Assembly: GCA_937906495.1 (NCBI GenBank)
Contig: CALCVT010000032.1
Location: forward strand, 1 to 6,263
From: an uncultured Prevotella sp.
GTDB taxonomy: Bacteria > Bacteroidota > Bacteroidia > Bacteroidales > Bacteroidaceae
Direction of reading: 5' to 3'
DNA length: 6,263 nt
The notes under the pieces: generated by a model
What the model was told of the DNA's origin: nothing
The model's database searches: none
What the model saw: only the letters and a program-made list of their open reading frames with translations
Position numbers and translations under genes: made by a program
Part shown: piece after piece, positions 5,858 through 6,263 of the stretch
How positions within the stretch are numbered: position 1 is the first letter of the stretch
Layout: each line of letters begins with the position of its first letter

Positions 5858-6263
5858 TGATAAGTACTGTTTGAAGTGCTTTTTGTTAAGCGCTCTTTTT
5901 GATTTTTGTAGGTGTAAACTTGTTTTTGTATTTCCCGATTGTTGAATGTAGTGTAAAATCAGTAGGCATGGCTATTGGTGGGGGATGTAGGTGGGTGGTT
6001 GTTTTGGGTTTTAGTTGATGCGGTAGTTTTCAACCCTAAAAAGTGAATATGTATTAGGGGGTGTGTAGCAATTCGTTATATATATTACAATGTCGGGTGT
6101 GAGGACATGAATGTTGTGTTTCTTCTCTAAACTTAAGTTGCTTGTGTGATATTTTACATCATTATGTTGAATTTTCTACACTATAATTGTGTGATTTATA
6201 TCCTGTAGCTATGAAGTCATCTAAACTTATTGAGAAAATATAAAATGGGAGATTTTTGTATCT
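5858..6263. other. G/T-rich non-coding stretch with alternative hairpins, running off the window
   Basis: No supported coding region appears on either strand. The + strand is rich in G and T and poor in C (three C in 5941-6000), with clustered G runs at 5978-6008. Similar short segments AGTACT (5863-5868), AGTGCT (5875-5880) and AGCGCT (5889-5894) can pair in alternative ways, the last two followed by T runs. CCCTAA (6034-6039) can pair with TTAGGG (6054-6059), and the overlapping AACCC (6032-6036) with GGGTT (6006-6010). A 10-codon frame (6211-6243, beginning MKSSKL) and an ATG at 6245 near the edge are unsupported. The stretch could be the long leader or upstream region of a gene starting beyond 6263. 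Confidence 0.45.

Noticed and set aside
6034..6059. CCCTAA and TTAGGG as telomere-like sequence
   Set aside because: There is a single copy of each in inverted orientation in bacterial DNA. This is a small inverted repeat, not a telomere array.
5338..6263. tRNA, rRNA, CRISPR or insertion sequence in the gene-free end
   Set aside because: I found no cloverleaf, no rRNA-like segments, no regularly spaced repeats and no transposase fragment or terminal inverted repeats.

Overview
The window reads as chromosomal DNA from a member of the Bacteroidales, with a Bacteroides/Prevotella-like organism most likely (inference). Three things point there. Promoter candidates match the Bacteroidetes -7 consensus TAnnTTTG, as TACTTTTG or TATATTTG, and there are no clear Shine-Dalgarno sites. 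MiaA carries a GTGKDLEEY variant that I associate with Bacteroidetes. The lipid kinase has the GGD(A/S)ALN form of its nucleotide motif rather than GGDGT. Intergenic DNA is AT-rich and the genes are housekeeping genes.

Layout. Positions 2-61 may hold the tail of an unrecognised + strand gene. Three genes then lie on the minus strand, read right to left: gapA (glyceraldehyde-3-phosphate dehydrogenase, 2077 to about 3082), miaA (tRNA dimethylallyltransferase, 1084-2001) and a diacylglycerol/lipid kinase-like gene (87-1010). A strong intrinsic terminator separates gapA from miaA and almost touches the miaA start codon. Two + strand genes diverge from gapA: mscL (mechanosensitive channel, 3253-3678) and guaA (GMP synthase, 3784-5337), which ends in a clear terminator at 5408-5443. 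The gapA and mscL promoters appear to be two back-to-back -7 boxes that form the arms of one inverted repeat (3194-3225).

The last 926 bases (5338-6263) hold no convincing protein gene. They do contain a compact unit of -33/-7 promoter, about 30 nt, then a 10-bp GNRA-capped hairpin with eight T residues (5722-5822). This looks like a small RNA or a premature-termination leader. It overlaps a 30-codon ORF and is followed by competing hairpins and a G/T-rich, C-poor tract running off the window.

The two best points for follow-up are this RNA/attenuator unit and the start of gapA. All of GAPDH from the Rossmann GINGFGRIGR motif onward is present in one frame. The only plausible ATG is in another frame, as though five bases had been lost between codons 2 and 5. 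The genes form no single pathway: they cover glycolysis, tRNA modification, lipid phosphorylation, osmotic protection and purine synthesis.
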